This document shows positions 8,263-16,924 of a DNA stretch of 64,000 bases, piece after piece. The position numbers and the translations under genes were made by a program. The first letter of the stretch is position 1, and each line of letters begins with the position of its first letter. The DNA comes from an uncultured Lentibacter sp. (GTDB lineage: Bacteria; Pseudomonadota; Alphaproteobacteria; Rhodobacterales; Rhodobacteraceae). Below the pieces are notes generated by a model, which saw nothing but the letters and a program-made list of their open reading frames with translations, searched no databases and was not told the DNA's origin. The stretch covers positions 42,656 through 106,655 of the forward strand of contig NZ_CAKZKL010000025.1 of NCBI RefSeq assembly GCF_937123735.1, written 5' to 3'.

Positions 8263-10173
8263 ATGAACACATCATCCAACGATCAAGCCATGACAATGGC
8301 CGGGCTGAACCTCATCCAGCAGGCCCTGTCAATCTACGACAGCGACCTGCGGTTGGTGGTCTCCAATGCCCGCTTTCGCCAGATGTTTGCCCTGCCCGAC
8401 TGGATTGTCTCTCCCGGAGCCGACTTTGCCGCCACCATCCGCTACCTTGCCGAGCGCGGAGAATATGGCGCCATAGATGATATTGACGCCTTCGTGCAAG
8501 AGCGGGTCGCTCTCGCGCGCGCCTTTGAGCCGCATTACATCGAGCGCCAAATGGGCAACGGCCGCTGGATCTCGGTGGAAGGCTCCCCCCTGCCCAATGG
8601 CGGCTGGGTGGCCGTTTATACCGACATTACAGGCACAAAGCGGCAAGAGGAGCTCCTGCGCACCCGTTCGGAAACCCTCTCAGACCAGCTGCTCACCCGC
8701 GCCGAAGAGCTTGCCAGCACCAACCGCGAGCTGGAAGCCACCATCACCGCATTGGAAGAGGCCAAGCGCCAGCTCACAGCCATGGAGGCGCGCACCCGCC
8801 TCACCACCGAAATGATGCCGGCCCATATCGCCCATGTGAGCTCTGATCAGGTCTACACCTTCTCCAACCGCCGCGTGAGTTCGGTCATGCCCGGCAGCCT
8901 TGCCGATCCGGTGGGGCACCACGCCGCCGAGGTGCTCGGGCCGCAGCCCTACAGCGTGATTGCACCACATTTGGAGCGCGGGTTTGCGGGCAAACCCTCG
9001 GTGTTTGAATTCACCCACGAGCCAAGCTCGCGGCGCATCCGCGTGGCGCTTACGCCGGATGCCAGCACAGGGGGGGTCTATATTCTCTCGATGGACATCA
9101 CCGAAGAGACCCAGACCCGCGCCGCACTCCAGCAAACCCGCCGCCGCGAACTGGCCGCCCAGATGGTGTCCGGGCTGGCCCATGATTTTTCCAACCTGCT
9201 TACAATTGTGCTTGGCTCACAGAGCCGGCTTCAAAACCTTGGTCTTGAACCGAAGGCACAGGACCTTATCAGCGCAACACTCACGGCCGCGCGCCGCGGC
9301 GGTGATCTGCTCAACCGGATTGCCGATATGACAGGTCACCGCGACCTGCATCCACAGCCGGTGTTGCTCAAAAGCTTTCTCGCCCAGTTTCAGACCCTCG
9401 CCCAAACCACACTGCCAGAAGGCCAAAGCCTTGAGATCAAACACGACAGCCTCCCCTCGCATCTCACCCTGATGTTGGACGCAGGCATGTTGCAAGACAG
9501 CCTGCTCAACCTCGTGCTCAACGCCCGAGATGCCTGCCGTGACGCAGGCCAGATCACGCTCAGCGTGCAAACGGTCAAAGATCTCTGGATCGAATTTCTG
9601 GTCTGCGACACGGGGCCGGGTTTCTCCAAACATGCGCTGGCACATGTGTTTGACCCCTTCTTCACCACAAAAGGCGATGGCGGCTCAGGGCTCGGCTTGG
9701 CCATGGTCTATGATATGGCCAAGCTCTCCGGGGGGCAGGTGCAGGCACGCAACAGCACAACCGGCGCAGAAGTCAGCCTGCGCCTGCCCATCCGGCACGC
9801 CCCTGCCCCGGTCGCGCCCGGCCTTGCCCTGCTCGTGGAGGACAACCCGGTTATCCGCACAAATGTGCGCGAGATGCTCGTGGCACAGGGCCATTCGGTG
9901 ATCGAGGCAACAAGCGTGGATGAGGCGCTGGTGCTGGCTCAAGACCTGCCCGATATTGCCCTCGTGCTGTCGGATATCTCGCTGGAAGGTGAGGCCACGG
10001 GCCTTGACCTTCTCAACAAACTGGGCGCCACGCGCCCCCCCAGCTTTCTGATGACCTCCCTGCCCGAAACAGATCCACTGTTCCAGCGGGCCATCAAACT
10101 TGCGCCGGTGCTGCGCAAACCCTTCACCGCGCAGACACTCGCAACCTACCTCGGAACGGACAAGACCCCATGA
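8263..10173 (+). CDS. Hybrid PAS-domain sensor histidine kinase with C-terminal receiver
   Basis: This 636-residue soluble-looking protein has an N-terminal PAS-type region (about 10-125), a coiled-coil (about 130-185), a second PAS-like domain (about 190-285), a kinase core with phospho-acceptor His307 in the H-box GLAHDFSN, and the N and G boxes (LNLVLNARDA, GDGGSGLGLAMV). A receiver domain follows, with acceptor Asp571 (LSDISLEG). No membrane segment is visible, so it probably senses a cytoplasmic signal. ATG 8263 has the ribosome site CAGGAGAGG; an upstream in-frame Met lacks one. It overlaps the regulator gene by ATGA and diverges from the ligase/transporter operon that it probably controls. 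Confidence 0.88.
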   Translation: MNTSSNDQAMTMAGLNLIQQALSIYDSDLRLVVSNARFRQMFALPDWIVSPGADFAATIRYLAERGEYGAIDDIDAFVQERVALARAFEPHYIERQMGNGRWISVEGSPLPNGGWVAVYTDITGTKRQEELLRTRSETLSDQLLTRAEELASTNRELEATITALEEAKRQLTAMEARTRLTTEMMPAHIAHVSSDQVYTFSNRRVSSVMPGSLADPVGHHAAEVLGPQPYSVIAPHLERGFAGKPSVFEFTHEPSSRRIRVALTPDASTGGVYILSMDITEETQTRAALQQTRRRELAAQMVSGLAHDFSNLLTIVLGSQSRLQNLGLEPKAQDLISATLTAARRGGDLLNRIADMTGHRDLHPQPVLLKSFLAQFQTLAQTTLPEGQSLEIKHDSLPSHLTLMLDAGMLQDSLLNLVLNARDACRDAGQITLSVQTVKDLWIEFLVCDTGPGFSKHALAHVFDPFFTTKGDGGSGLGLAMVYDMAKLSGGQVQARNSTTGAEVSLRLPIRHAPAPVAPGLALLVEDNPVIRTNVREMLVAQGHSVIEATSVDEALVLAQDLPDIALVLSDISLEGEATGLDLLNKLGATRPPSFLMTSLPETDPLFQRAIKLAPVLRKPFTAQTLATYLGTDKTP

Positions 10174-10871
10174 GCAAACCACTGGTAACCATTCTGGATG
10201 ACGAACGCGCCATCCGCGACATGCTGACAGATGCGCTGGAAGAGGCCGGTTTTGAGACCCTGAGCTTTGGCCGGGCAACCGAGTTTGAAGCCGCGCTGAA
10301 AACCACAGCGCCCGACGTTTGCCTTGTCGATCTCTCCCTGCCCGACAAGGACGGCCTCACACTGGTGCACCGCCTCGCGCTGGAGCAGGGCGCAAGCGTG
10401 ATCATCATCTCCGGCCGCGCACAGGTGCAAGACCGCGTCACGGGGCTGGAACTCGGAGCGGATGACTACATCATCAAACCTTTCGAACCTGCCGAAGTGG
10501 TTGCGCGTGTGCGCGCCCGCCTGCGCAAGGCCGCACCCGCCCCCCAAAGCACTGAAACCGCGCGCTTCAACGGCTGGACCGCCCATTTTGACCGCTACAT
10601 GCTGGTGGATGACACCGGCAGCGAGACCGCCTTTTCCCATGCCGAGGGCGAAGTGCTTAGACTCTTTCTGGAGCGGCCCAAGCGGTTGATTTCACGCGCT
10701 AACATGCAAGAAACTCTGGGCGGCGCGGCCGGCGAAAGCTTTGATCGGGCGATGGATGTGCGCATCTCCCGGCTGCGCACCAAACTGGGCGAAGACCCGA
10801 AAAACCCGCGGCTGATCAAGACGATTTACGGCGCGGGCTATGTCTTTCTGGGCGATGTGAGCTGGGGCTAG
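10170..10871 (+). CDS. OmpR-family DNA-binding response regulator
   Basis: This 233-residue regulator has an N-terminal receiver (acidic pocket DDE at 10-12, phospho-acceptor Asp54, switch Lys in ADDYIIKPF) and a C-terminal winged helix ending in RLRTKLGEDPKNPRLIKTIYGAGYVF, diagnostic of OmpR/PhoB-type regulators. It is translationally coupled to the kinase gene. The receiver of the kinase suggests a phosphorelay or feedback branch before this output protein. Its likely target is the divergent acyl-CoA ligase/Liv operon (inference from position). Confidence 0.93.
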   Translation: MSKPLVTILDDERAIRDMLTDALEEAGFETLSFGRATEFEAALKTTAPDVCLVDLSLPDKDGLTLVHRLALEQGASVIIISGRAQVQDRVTGLELGADDYIIKPFEPAEVVARVRARLRKAAPAPQSTETARFNGWTAHFDRYMLVDDTGSETAFSHAEGEVLRLFLERPKRLISRANMQETLGGAAGESFDRAMDVRISRLRTKLGEDPKNPRLIKTIYGAGYVFLGDVSWG

Positions 10872-10880
10872 TCCTGTTTC

Positions 10881-10960
10881 GAATTTGGCTTCGCCAAATC
10901 CGATCCGCCGGGGGAGCGCTGCTCCCCCGGACCCCCTCGGGATATTTTTAGAAAGAAAAA
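10881..10960. repeat. Multi-hairpin intergenic element A (convergent genes)
   Basis: Two hairpins lie between converging genes: ATTTGGC/GCCAAAT (883-899 of the 10-kb block, TTC loop) and a 10-bp stem CCGGGGGAGC/GCTCCCCCGG (10908-10930, GCT loop), followed by ACCCCCTCGGGATATTTTTAG. The G-rich hairpin, the ACCCCC spacer and the TATTTTT tail recur at 18.1 kb and 38.6 kb. Its position between convergent stops supports a bidirectional terminator. Confidence 0.75.
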
Positions 10961-10972
10961 CAGAGAGGGGCT

Positions 10973-12178
10973 TCAGCCAACCCGAGCGACAGCCCCTGCG
11001 AGGACCTCGAGCCCTTTGACGAGATCGGCCTCGGCCGTATCTTCTTCAAAGGCGTGGCTGATACCGTTGATCGAGGGCACAAAGAGCATTGCCACAGGCA
11101 TATGCTGCGCGACATTGGTTGCGTCATGCAGAGCGCCCGACGGCATCTTGCGCCAGCGGCCCGCGGCGTGCTCTTGCGCGCTGGCCTCGAGCGCGGCCCG
11201 CAAGCGGGTGTCCATATCGACTGGCTCCAGCCCCAACATCGGCCCGAAGCTCAGGGTCATCCCGTGCAGTGCGGCGACCTCCTCGGCAGCCGCGCGGATA
11301 ATCGCTTCCACACGCGCGAGCCTGTCGGCATCACCATCGCGCCATTGCATCGAGAAGGTCGCGCGCCCCGGCACGATCGAATGTGCATCCGGATGCAGCT
11401 TGACATGGCCAATGGTCCAGACGGTCTGGGGCGTTACCACGTTCTGGAAGCGCTCCGCAATCAGCGCGTTGAAGGCTGTGAGCGCCTGAAAGGCGTCCTT
11501 GCGCAGGTGCATCGGCGTAGTGCCCGCATGGTTCTGCTCGCCCTCAAAGGTTATACGCATGTCGCGGATGCCAACAATGCTGCTGACCACACCGGCCGCC
11601 TCGCAGGCCTGATCCAGCCATGGCCCCTGCTCGATATGCATTTCGATGAAGCCGGTGAAGCGCGTGGGATCGACAAAATCACCTGTCAAATGCGCCATCG
11701 CGCCGCGTGCCTCTGCCAGGCTCAGCCCGCTCCTGTCGGTGAGCTTGTCTGCCTCCGCCAGCGAAAGCTGCCCTGACCAGACCGTGCTGCCCGTGGTCAC
11801 GCCAAAGCGCCCTTCCTCGTCCTGAAAGCTGACAACAGACACCGCAGGGTCACCGGCCTCCTTGGCCGCGCGCGCCACCTCCAGTGCCGCAATTACTCCC
11901 AGCGCGCCGTCAAGCCAGCCGCCCTCGGGCTGGCTGTCGGAATGCGACCCCAGCAAAAGCGATTTGGGCGCATCCGACAAACCAAAGAGCGAGCCCATCG
12001 GATCGTAATGCACCGTGAGGCCCGCCTCTTCAAACTTCCCCGCCAGCCAGGTCCGCGCCGCGACATCGGCCTCTGAATAAGCAGGCCGCACAACGCCCTT
12101 GCCCACGCCCGACGCGCCGAACCGGCGCAGCGCGTGCAAGTCTTCCAGAAAGCGGGTGGGGTTTACTGAGAGGGTCAT
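10973..12178 (-). CDS. M20-family amidohydrolase (N-carbamoyl-L-amino-acid hydrolase / allantoate amidohydrolase type)
   Basis: This 401-residue zinc-dependent cytoplasmic hydrolase has the family motifs [13 protein letters not shown] and LDGALGV (metal ligands), [10 protein letters not shown] (catalytic Glu and metal Glu), [11 protein letters not shown] and the C-terminal GALHDA. The family removes carbamoyl or ureido groups in hydantoin, pyrimidine or allantoin catabolism, releasing ammonia. The first motif reads SHSDSQ where many members have SHLDT/SHIDT, which may reflect a substrate difference. No hydantoinase or ureidoglycolate gene is adjacent, so the exact substrate is open. It lies 66 bp after the formate dehydrogenase gene and may share its transcript. 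Confidence 0.82.
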   Translation of the reverse strand: MTLSVNPTRFLEDLHALRRFGASGVGKGVVRPAYSEADVAARTWLAGKFEEAGLTVHYDPMGSLFGLSDAPKSLLLGSHSDSQPEGGWLDGALGVIAALEVARAAKEAGDPAVSVVSFQDEEGRFGVTTGSTVWSGQLSLAEADKLTDRSGLSLAEARGAMAHLTGDFVDPTRFTGFIEMHIEQGPWLDQACEAAGVVSSIVGIRDMRITFEGEQNHAGTTPMHLRKDAFQALTAFNALIAERFQNVVTPQTVWTIGHVKLHPDAHSIVPGRATFSMQWRDGDADRLARVEAIIRAAAEEVAALHGMTLSFGPMLGLEPVDMDTRLRAALEASAQEHAAGRWRKMPSGALHDATNVAQHMPVAMLFVPSINGISHAFEEDTAEADLVKGLEVLAGAVARVG

Positions 12179-12244
12179 GGCAGCGGTCCTAGTTTGGCAG
12201 GATTACCCCACCAGACAACCCGCCGCGCCCGCATCTTGCAAGCC

Positions 12245-15022
12245 CTATTCTGCGGCCACGGCGCCTTCGGCTTTCTCAACTTTCACCGCCGAGAATTTGA
12301 ACTCGGGGATCTTGCCATAAGGGTCGAGCGCAGGGTTGGTCAGGATGTTTGCCGCCGCTTCCACATAGGCAAAAGGCACAAAGACCATGTCTTCCGCCAC
12401 GGCCCTGTCGGCCCGCGCCATGATCACGATACTGCCGCGGCGCGTGCTCAGGCGCACATGCTCCCCGGGCGCAACGCCAAGGCGGCGCAGCGTTTTGGGG
12501 TGCAGCGAGCAGTTCGCCTCAGGCTCTACCGCGTCCAGCACGCTCGCGCGCCGTGTCATCGAGCCGGTGTGCCAATGCTCGAGCTGCCGGCCCGTGGTCA
12601 TGATCATCGGATACTCCGCATCAGGCGCTTCATCGGGTGCAATCACGCTGGCCGGCGTAAACTTCGCCCGCCCTTCGGCGCGCGGGAAGCCGTCGCCAAA
12701 GACAATAGCCTGCCCCGGGTCTGTCTCCGACAGCGAGGGGTAGGTGATTGTCTCGGTCTTGAGCCGCTCCCATGTGATGTTGTCGAGCGAAGGCATGTTG
12801 AGCTTCATCTCGTTGAAAACCTCGGACACATCCTCATAAACCCAGTTCAGGCCAATGCGCTGCGCCAGCTCGACGGTGATCTTCCAGTCCTCCCGCGCCT
12901 CTCCGGGTGGGGCCACGGCAGGGCGCACGCGCTGCACCTGACGGTTGGTGTTGCTCACCGTGCCGTTCTTTTCATAAAGCGCCGAGGCGGGCAGGATCAC
13001 ATCGGCATAGTTCGCCGTTTCGGTCAGGAAAATATCCTGCACGATCAAATGCTCCAGCTTGGCCAGCGCATCGCGCGCGTGCTCCACATCAGGGTCAGAC
13101 ATCGCCGGGTTCTCGCCTTGAATATACATGCCCTTGATGTTGCCCGCATAGGCTTCATCCATGATCTCGGTCACAGTCAGGCCCTTCTCGGAAGAGAAGT
13201 CACCAGAGCCCCAGACATCGGTAAAGGCCTTGCGGATGCTGTCATCCATCACGCTCTGATAATCGGGCAAAAACATCGGGATAAGCCCGGCATCAGAGGC
13301 GCCTTGCACGTTGTTCTGTCCGCGCAAGGGGTGCAGCCCCGCACCCGGCTTGCCGACATTGCCTGTCATCAAAGCCAGTGAAATCAGGCAGCGCGAGTTG
13401 TCTGTGCCGTGAATGTGCTGGCTCACACCCATGCCCCAGAAGATCATCCCCGCTTCAGCATCGGCAAAAATACGCGCCACGCGGCGGATCTGCTCGGGCG
13501 ATACCCCGCAAATCGCGCTCATCGCCTCAGGGCTGAAATCGTCCAGATGGGCCTTTTCAGCCTCCCAGTTTTCTGTCCAGCGGTGGATATACTGGCTGTC
13601 ATAGAGCTCTTCTTTCACGATCACATGCATGATCGCATTTAGCAGGCTCACATCCGCACCGGGGCGGAACTGCACCATCTCTTCGGCAAAGCGCCTGAGG
13701 CCCACTCCACGCGGGTCCATCACAATCAGCTTGCCGCCGCGTTTCACAAACTGTTTGAAATAGGTCGCCGCCACGGGGTGGTTCTCAACCGGGTTCGCCC
13801 CGATGATGATCGCCACATCCGCGTTTTCAATCTCGTTGAACGTCGCCGTAACAGCGCCAGAGCCGACATTCTCGATCAGTGCGCTCACAGAGCTGGCGTG
13901 GCAAAGCCGTGTGCAATGATCGACATTGTTGTGCAAAAAGCCCTGTCGAATGAACTTCTGGAAAAGATAGGCCTCTTCGTTGGTGCATTTGGCCGAGCCA
14001 AAACCCGCAACCGCCTTGCCACCATGCGTCTCGCGCAGCCCCGCAAGTCCGCCCGCGGCGAGCTCCATCGCCTCTTCCCAGCTCGCCTCGCGGAAGAACT
14101 CGGCCCAGTTGTCCGGGTGCACATTCAGCCCCTTGGCAGGCGCATCCTCACGGCGGATGAGCGGCTTTGTGAGCCGATGGGGATGGTGGATATAGTCAAA
14201 CCCGAAGCGCCCCTTCACACAGAGCCGGCCTTCGTTGGCAGGGCCGTTGATGCCCTCGACATATTTCACTTTACCGTCCTTGACCTTAAGGCTCACCTTG
14301 CAGCCCACACCGCAGAAGGGGCAGACGCTTTCTGTCTCGCTGTCAAAGTCCTTGCTGTCACCCTTCTGCGCAGCGTCAAGCACCGTGGCTGGCATCAGCG
14401 CGCCGGTGGGGCAGGCCTGTACACATTCGCCACAGGCGACACAGCTGCTCTCGCCCATCGGATCATTCATATCAAACACAGGGTAAGCGCTATGGCCCCG
14501 CCCCGCCATGCCGATCACGTCATTCACCTGCACTTCGCGGCACGCGCGCACACACAGCCCGCAGGAAATACAGGCATCCAGGTTCACCCGCATGGCCACA
14601 TGGCTGTCGTCCAGAAGCGGAATATGCCCCTCTTCAAGCTTGGGAAAACGGCTCTCGCTCACACCGTTCAGCTCCGCCATATCCCACATATGCGCTGATT
14701 TATCGTGGCTCTCGTCGCGCTCGGGCAAGTCGGCCAGAAGCATTTCCACAACCATCTTGCGCGCGCTCACAGCGCGGGCGTTGTTCGTCGTAACAACCAT
14801 ACCGTCCTGCGGCTCGCGAATACAGGAGGCCGCCAAGGTGCGCTCGCCCTCGATCTCGACCATACAGGCGCGGCAGTTGCCGTCAGGGCGATACCCCGGC
14901 GCAGGCTTGTGGCAAAGATGCGGAATGACAAGACCGCGGCCATTGGCCACTTCCCAAATGGTCATGCCCTTTTCGGCGACAACCTCTTCGCCATCCAGCG
15001 TAAACTTCACAGTCTCAGACAT
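12245..15022 (-). CDS. Formate dehydrogenase alpha subunit (molybdopterin oxidoreductase)
   Basis: This 925-residue protein has an N-terminal [2Fe-2S] domain (CHKPAPGYRPDGNCRAC), the His/Cys cluster region, two ferredoxin-type [4Fe-4S] motifs (CISCGLCVRAC, CVACGECVQACPTGAL), then the catalytic domain's own cluster (CPFCGVGC) and the bis-MGD Mo/W domain. The metal ligand is probably Cys374 in CTRLCHASS, followed by the essential His. The layout matches the large subunit of cytoplasmic NAD-linked formate dehydrogenases (FdsA/FdhF). No beta, gamma, delta or FdhD gene is adjacent. Formate oxidation is likely, but other CO2/formate-type reactions of the family cannot be excluded. Confidence 0.88.
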   Translation of the reverse strand: MSETVKFTLDGEEVVAEKGMTIWEVANGRGLVIPHLCHKPAPGYRPDGNCRACMVEIEGERTLAASCIREPQDGMVVTTNNARAVSARKMVVEMLLADLPERDESHDKSAHMWDMAELNGVSESRFPKLEEGHIPLLDDSHVAMRVNLDACISCGLCVRACREVQVNDVIGMAGRGHSAYPVFDMNDPMGESSCVACGECVQACPTGALMPATVLDAAQKGDSKDFDSETESVCPFCGVGCKVSLKVKDGKVKYVEGINGPANEGRLCVKGRFGFDYIHHPHRLTKPLIRREDAPAKGLNVHPDNWAEFFREASWEEAMELAAGGLAGLRETHGGKAVAGFGSAKCTNEEAYLFQKFIRQGFLHNNVDHCTRLCHASSVSALIENVGSGAVTATFNEIENADVAIIIGANPVENHPVAATYFKQFVKRGGKLIVMDPRGVGLRRFAEEMVQFRPGADVSLLNAIMHVIVKEELYDSQYIHRWTENWEAEKAHLDDFSPEAMSAICGVSPEQIRRVARIFADAEAGMIFWGMGVSQHIHGTDNSRCLISLALMTGNVGKPGAGLHPLRGQNNVQGASDAGLIPMFLPDYQSVMDDSIRKAFTDVWGSGDFSSEKGLTVTEIMDEAYAGNIKGMYIQGENPAMSDPDVEHARDALAKLEHLIVQDIFLTETANYADVILPASALYEKNGTVSNTNRQVQRVRPAVAPPGEAREDWKITVELAQRIGLNWVYEDVSEVFNEMKLNMPSLDNITWERLKTETITYPSLSETDPGQAIVFGDGFPRAEGRAKFTPASVIAPDEAPDAEYPMIMTTGRQLEHWHTGSMTRRASVLDAVEPEANCSLHPKTLRRLGVAPGEHVRLSTRRGSIVIMARADRAVAEDMVFVPFAYVEAAANILTNPALDPYGKIPEFKFSAVKVEKAEGAVAAE

Positions 15023-15211
15023 CGCGCGCCTCCCGTCGGTCTTCCTCTAAGCATAAACCAGAGACACCACGATTCACACCTCACATTCCCGACACCACAA
15101 GCGCCTTTTGCGCCCATTTCCCGCAGCGGCATTTTCTTTCCACCTCCCCTCTTTAACCCCTCGCGCCCTACGGCTAACCTCCGCGCAAATTTGATCAAAC
15201 GCGGGGACCAC

Positions 15212-15862
15212 ATGGCAGAATTGATTCTGGTGCGGCACGGGCAGGCCAACAGCCATGCCACAGATGAAGCCAGCTATGACAAGCTCTCCGAGCTGGGCCA
15301 CACGCAGGCGCGCTGGCTGGGCGAGCATATGCGCACCACCAATCCGCATTTTGACCATGTCATCACAGGCACTTTGCGCCGCCAGAAAGAAACCGCCGCC
15401 GGCATGGGCTATGCCGACACCCGCGTTGATGCACGGCTAGACGAGCTGCAATATTTCGCCATGGCCGCTGCCCTTGAGGCCGAGCACGGGATTGCCACCC
15501 CGCAAGACCCGACAGAATTTGCCAACCACCTGCCCAAGATGATCGGCTACTGGGCCACCAACAAGGTGAAGACGGCCCCCGAAACTTTCGCCGATTTTCA
15601 CGCCCGCACCACAGGGCTGGTCCACGAGGTCTGCGAGGGCCATGGCCGGGTGCTGCTGGTCACATCCGGCGGCGTCATCGGCACAATCCTGCGCCACGTT
15701 CTGAACTTGTCGGACGAGGGTATGGCCAAGATCATGCTACAGGTGATGAACTCGTCACTGCACCGGCTCGAATATGTCCACGGCCAGCTTTATCTCGGCA
15801 GCTTCAACGCCACGCCACACCTCGATATCCCGGGTCGCGAACACGCCCGCACCTTTGTCTGA
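15212..15862 (+). CDS. Histidine phosphatase family protein (phosphoglycerate mutase-like)
   Basis: This 216-residue protein starts MAELILVRHGQA, the RHG motif with catalytic His near residue 9. The second catalytic His lies further on, within the LVTSGGVIGTILRH region. The protein resembles the dPGM/SixA-like phosphatases rather than true glycolytic mutases. I chose ATG 15212 because the RHG strand must begin near the N-terminus, although the frame is open much further upstream. It lies 13 bp before the saccharopine gene pair and may be co-transcribed. The substrate is unknown. Confidence 0.85.
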   Translation: MAELILVRHGQANSHATDEASYDKLSELGHTQARWLGEHMRTTNPHFDHVITGTLRRQKETAAGMGYADTRVDARLDELQYFAMAAALEAEHGIATPQDPTEFANHLPKMIGYWATNKVKTAPETFADFHARTTGLVHEVCEGHGRVLLVTSGGVIGTILRHVLNLSDEGMAKIMLQVMNSSLHRLEYVHGQLYLGSFNATPHLDIPGREHARTFV

Positions 15863-15875
15863 ACAGGAGCAGATC

Positions 15876-16922
15876 ATGACACATCTCTGGCTCAGAGCCG
15901 AGCAGCGCGCCCATGAAGAGCGCGTCGGCCTCACCCCTGAAGGCGCCGCCGCGCTCATCAAGGCCGGCATCCGCCTCACGGTCGAGGAAAGCTCCGTGCG
16001 CGCCATCCCGCTGCAAGGCTACATCGAGGCAGGGGCCGAGGTTGCGCCGGAAAACAGCTGGCCCAAAGCGCCGCAGGACGCCATCATCTTCGGCCTCAAA
16101 GAGCTGCCTGATGACGGCACACCGCTGCCGCACCGCCACATCATGTTCGGCCACGCCTACAAGGGCCAGTTCTCGGGCAAAGCCCTGCTCAAGCGCTTCA
16201 AAGCGGGTGGCGGCACGCTCTACGATCTTGAATATCTTGTCGATGAAACGGGCCGCCGCGTCGCCGCCTTCGGCTATTGGGCGGGTTTCGCGGGTGCCGC
16301 CGTCACCCTCAAGACATGGCTCGCGCAACAGTCCGGTGCGCTCTGCCCGCCTGTTGGCGCATACCCCAACAAAGACGCGCTCCTGAGCGAGCTCAGCGCC
16401 GAGCTCAAAGGCCAGACACCCTCCGCCATCGTCATCGGCGCTCTGGGCCGCGTCGGCACGGGTGCGTCCGATCTGCTTCAAGCGATGGGTCTCACCGTGA
16501 CCAAATGGGACATGGCCGAAACAGCAGGCGGCGGCCCCTTCCCCGAAATCCTCGCCCATGACATCTTTATCAACTGCATTCTGGCCCGCCCCGGCACGCC
16601 GCAGTTCGTGCCGCTTTCCGCCAAGGAAGCGCCCCGCACGCTCACCGCCATCGGCGATGTCGCCTGCGACCCTGACAGCGACTATAACCCCATCCCCGTC
16701 TACTCCGAAGCCACCACATGGGAGGCACCCGCCCTGCGCGTGCACGACACGCCTCCACTCGATGTCATGGCGATCGACAACCTCCCCTCGATGCTGCCGC
16801 GCGAAAGCTCCGAGGATTTCGCCGCCCAGCTCCTGCCCTCTCTGCTCACGCTGGGTGCCCTTGAGGAAGGCGTCTGGGGCCGCGCCAAAGCCGATTTCAA
16901 CACACACATCAAAGAGGTATGA
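15876..16922 (+). CDS. Saccharopine dehydrogenase, lysine-side (LYS1/LKR-like)
   Basis: This 348-residue NAD(P)-dependent enzyme starts with an AlaDh/PNT-like N-domain (RAEQRAHEERVGLTPEGA) and carries the FGHAYKGQ motif that corresponds to the catalytic loop of LYS1-type enzymes. A Rossmann segment (AIVIGALGRVGTGASDLL) follows. The family interconverts L-lysine plus 2-oxoglutarate with saccharopine. With the next gene it forms a complete saccharopine route from lysine to 2-aminoadipate semialdehyde plus glutamate. The start has the ribosome site CAGGAG, and the stop overlaps the next start region (ATGA). Confidence 0.88.
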   Translation: MTHLWLRAEQRAHEERVGLTPEGAAALIKAGIRLTVEESSVRAIPLQGYIEAGAEVAPENSWPKAPQDAIIFGLKELPDDGTPLPHRHIMFGHAYKGQFSGKALLKRFKAGGGTLYDLEYLVDETGRRVAAFGYWAGFAGAAVTLKTWLAQQSGALCPPVGAYPNKDALLSELSAELKGQTPSAIVIGALGRVGTGASDLLQAMGLTVTKWDMAETAGGGPFPEILAHDIFINCILARPGTPQFVPLSAKEAPRTLTAIGDVACDPDSDYNPIPVYSEATTWEAPALRVHDTPPLDVMAIDNLPSMLPRESSEDFAAQLLPSLLTLGALEEGVWGRAKADFNTHIKEV

Positions 16923-16924
16923 AC

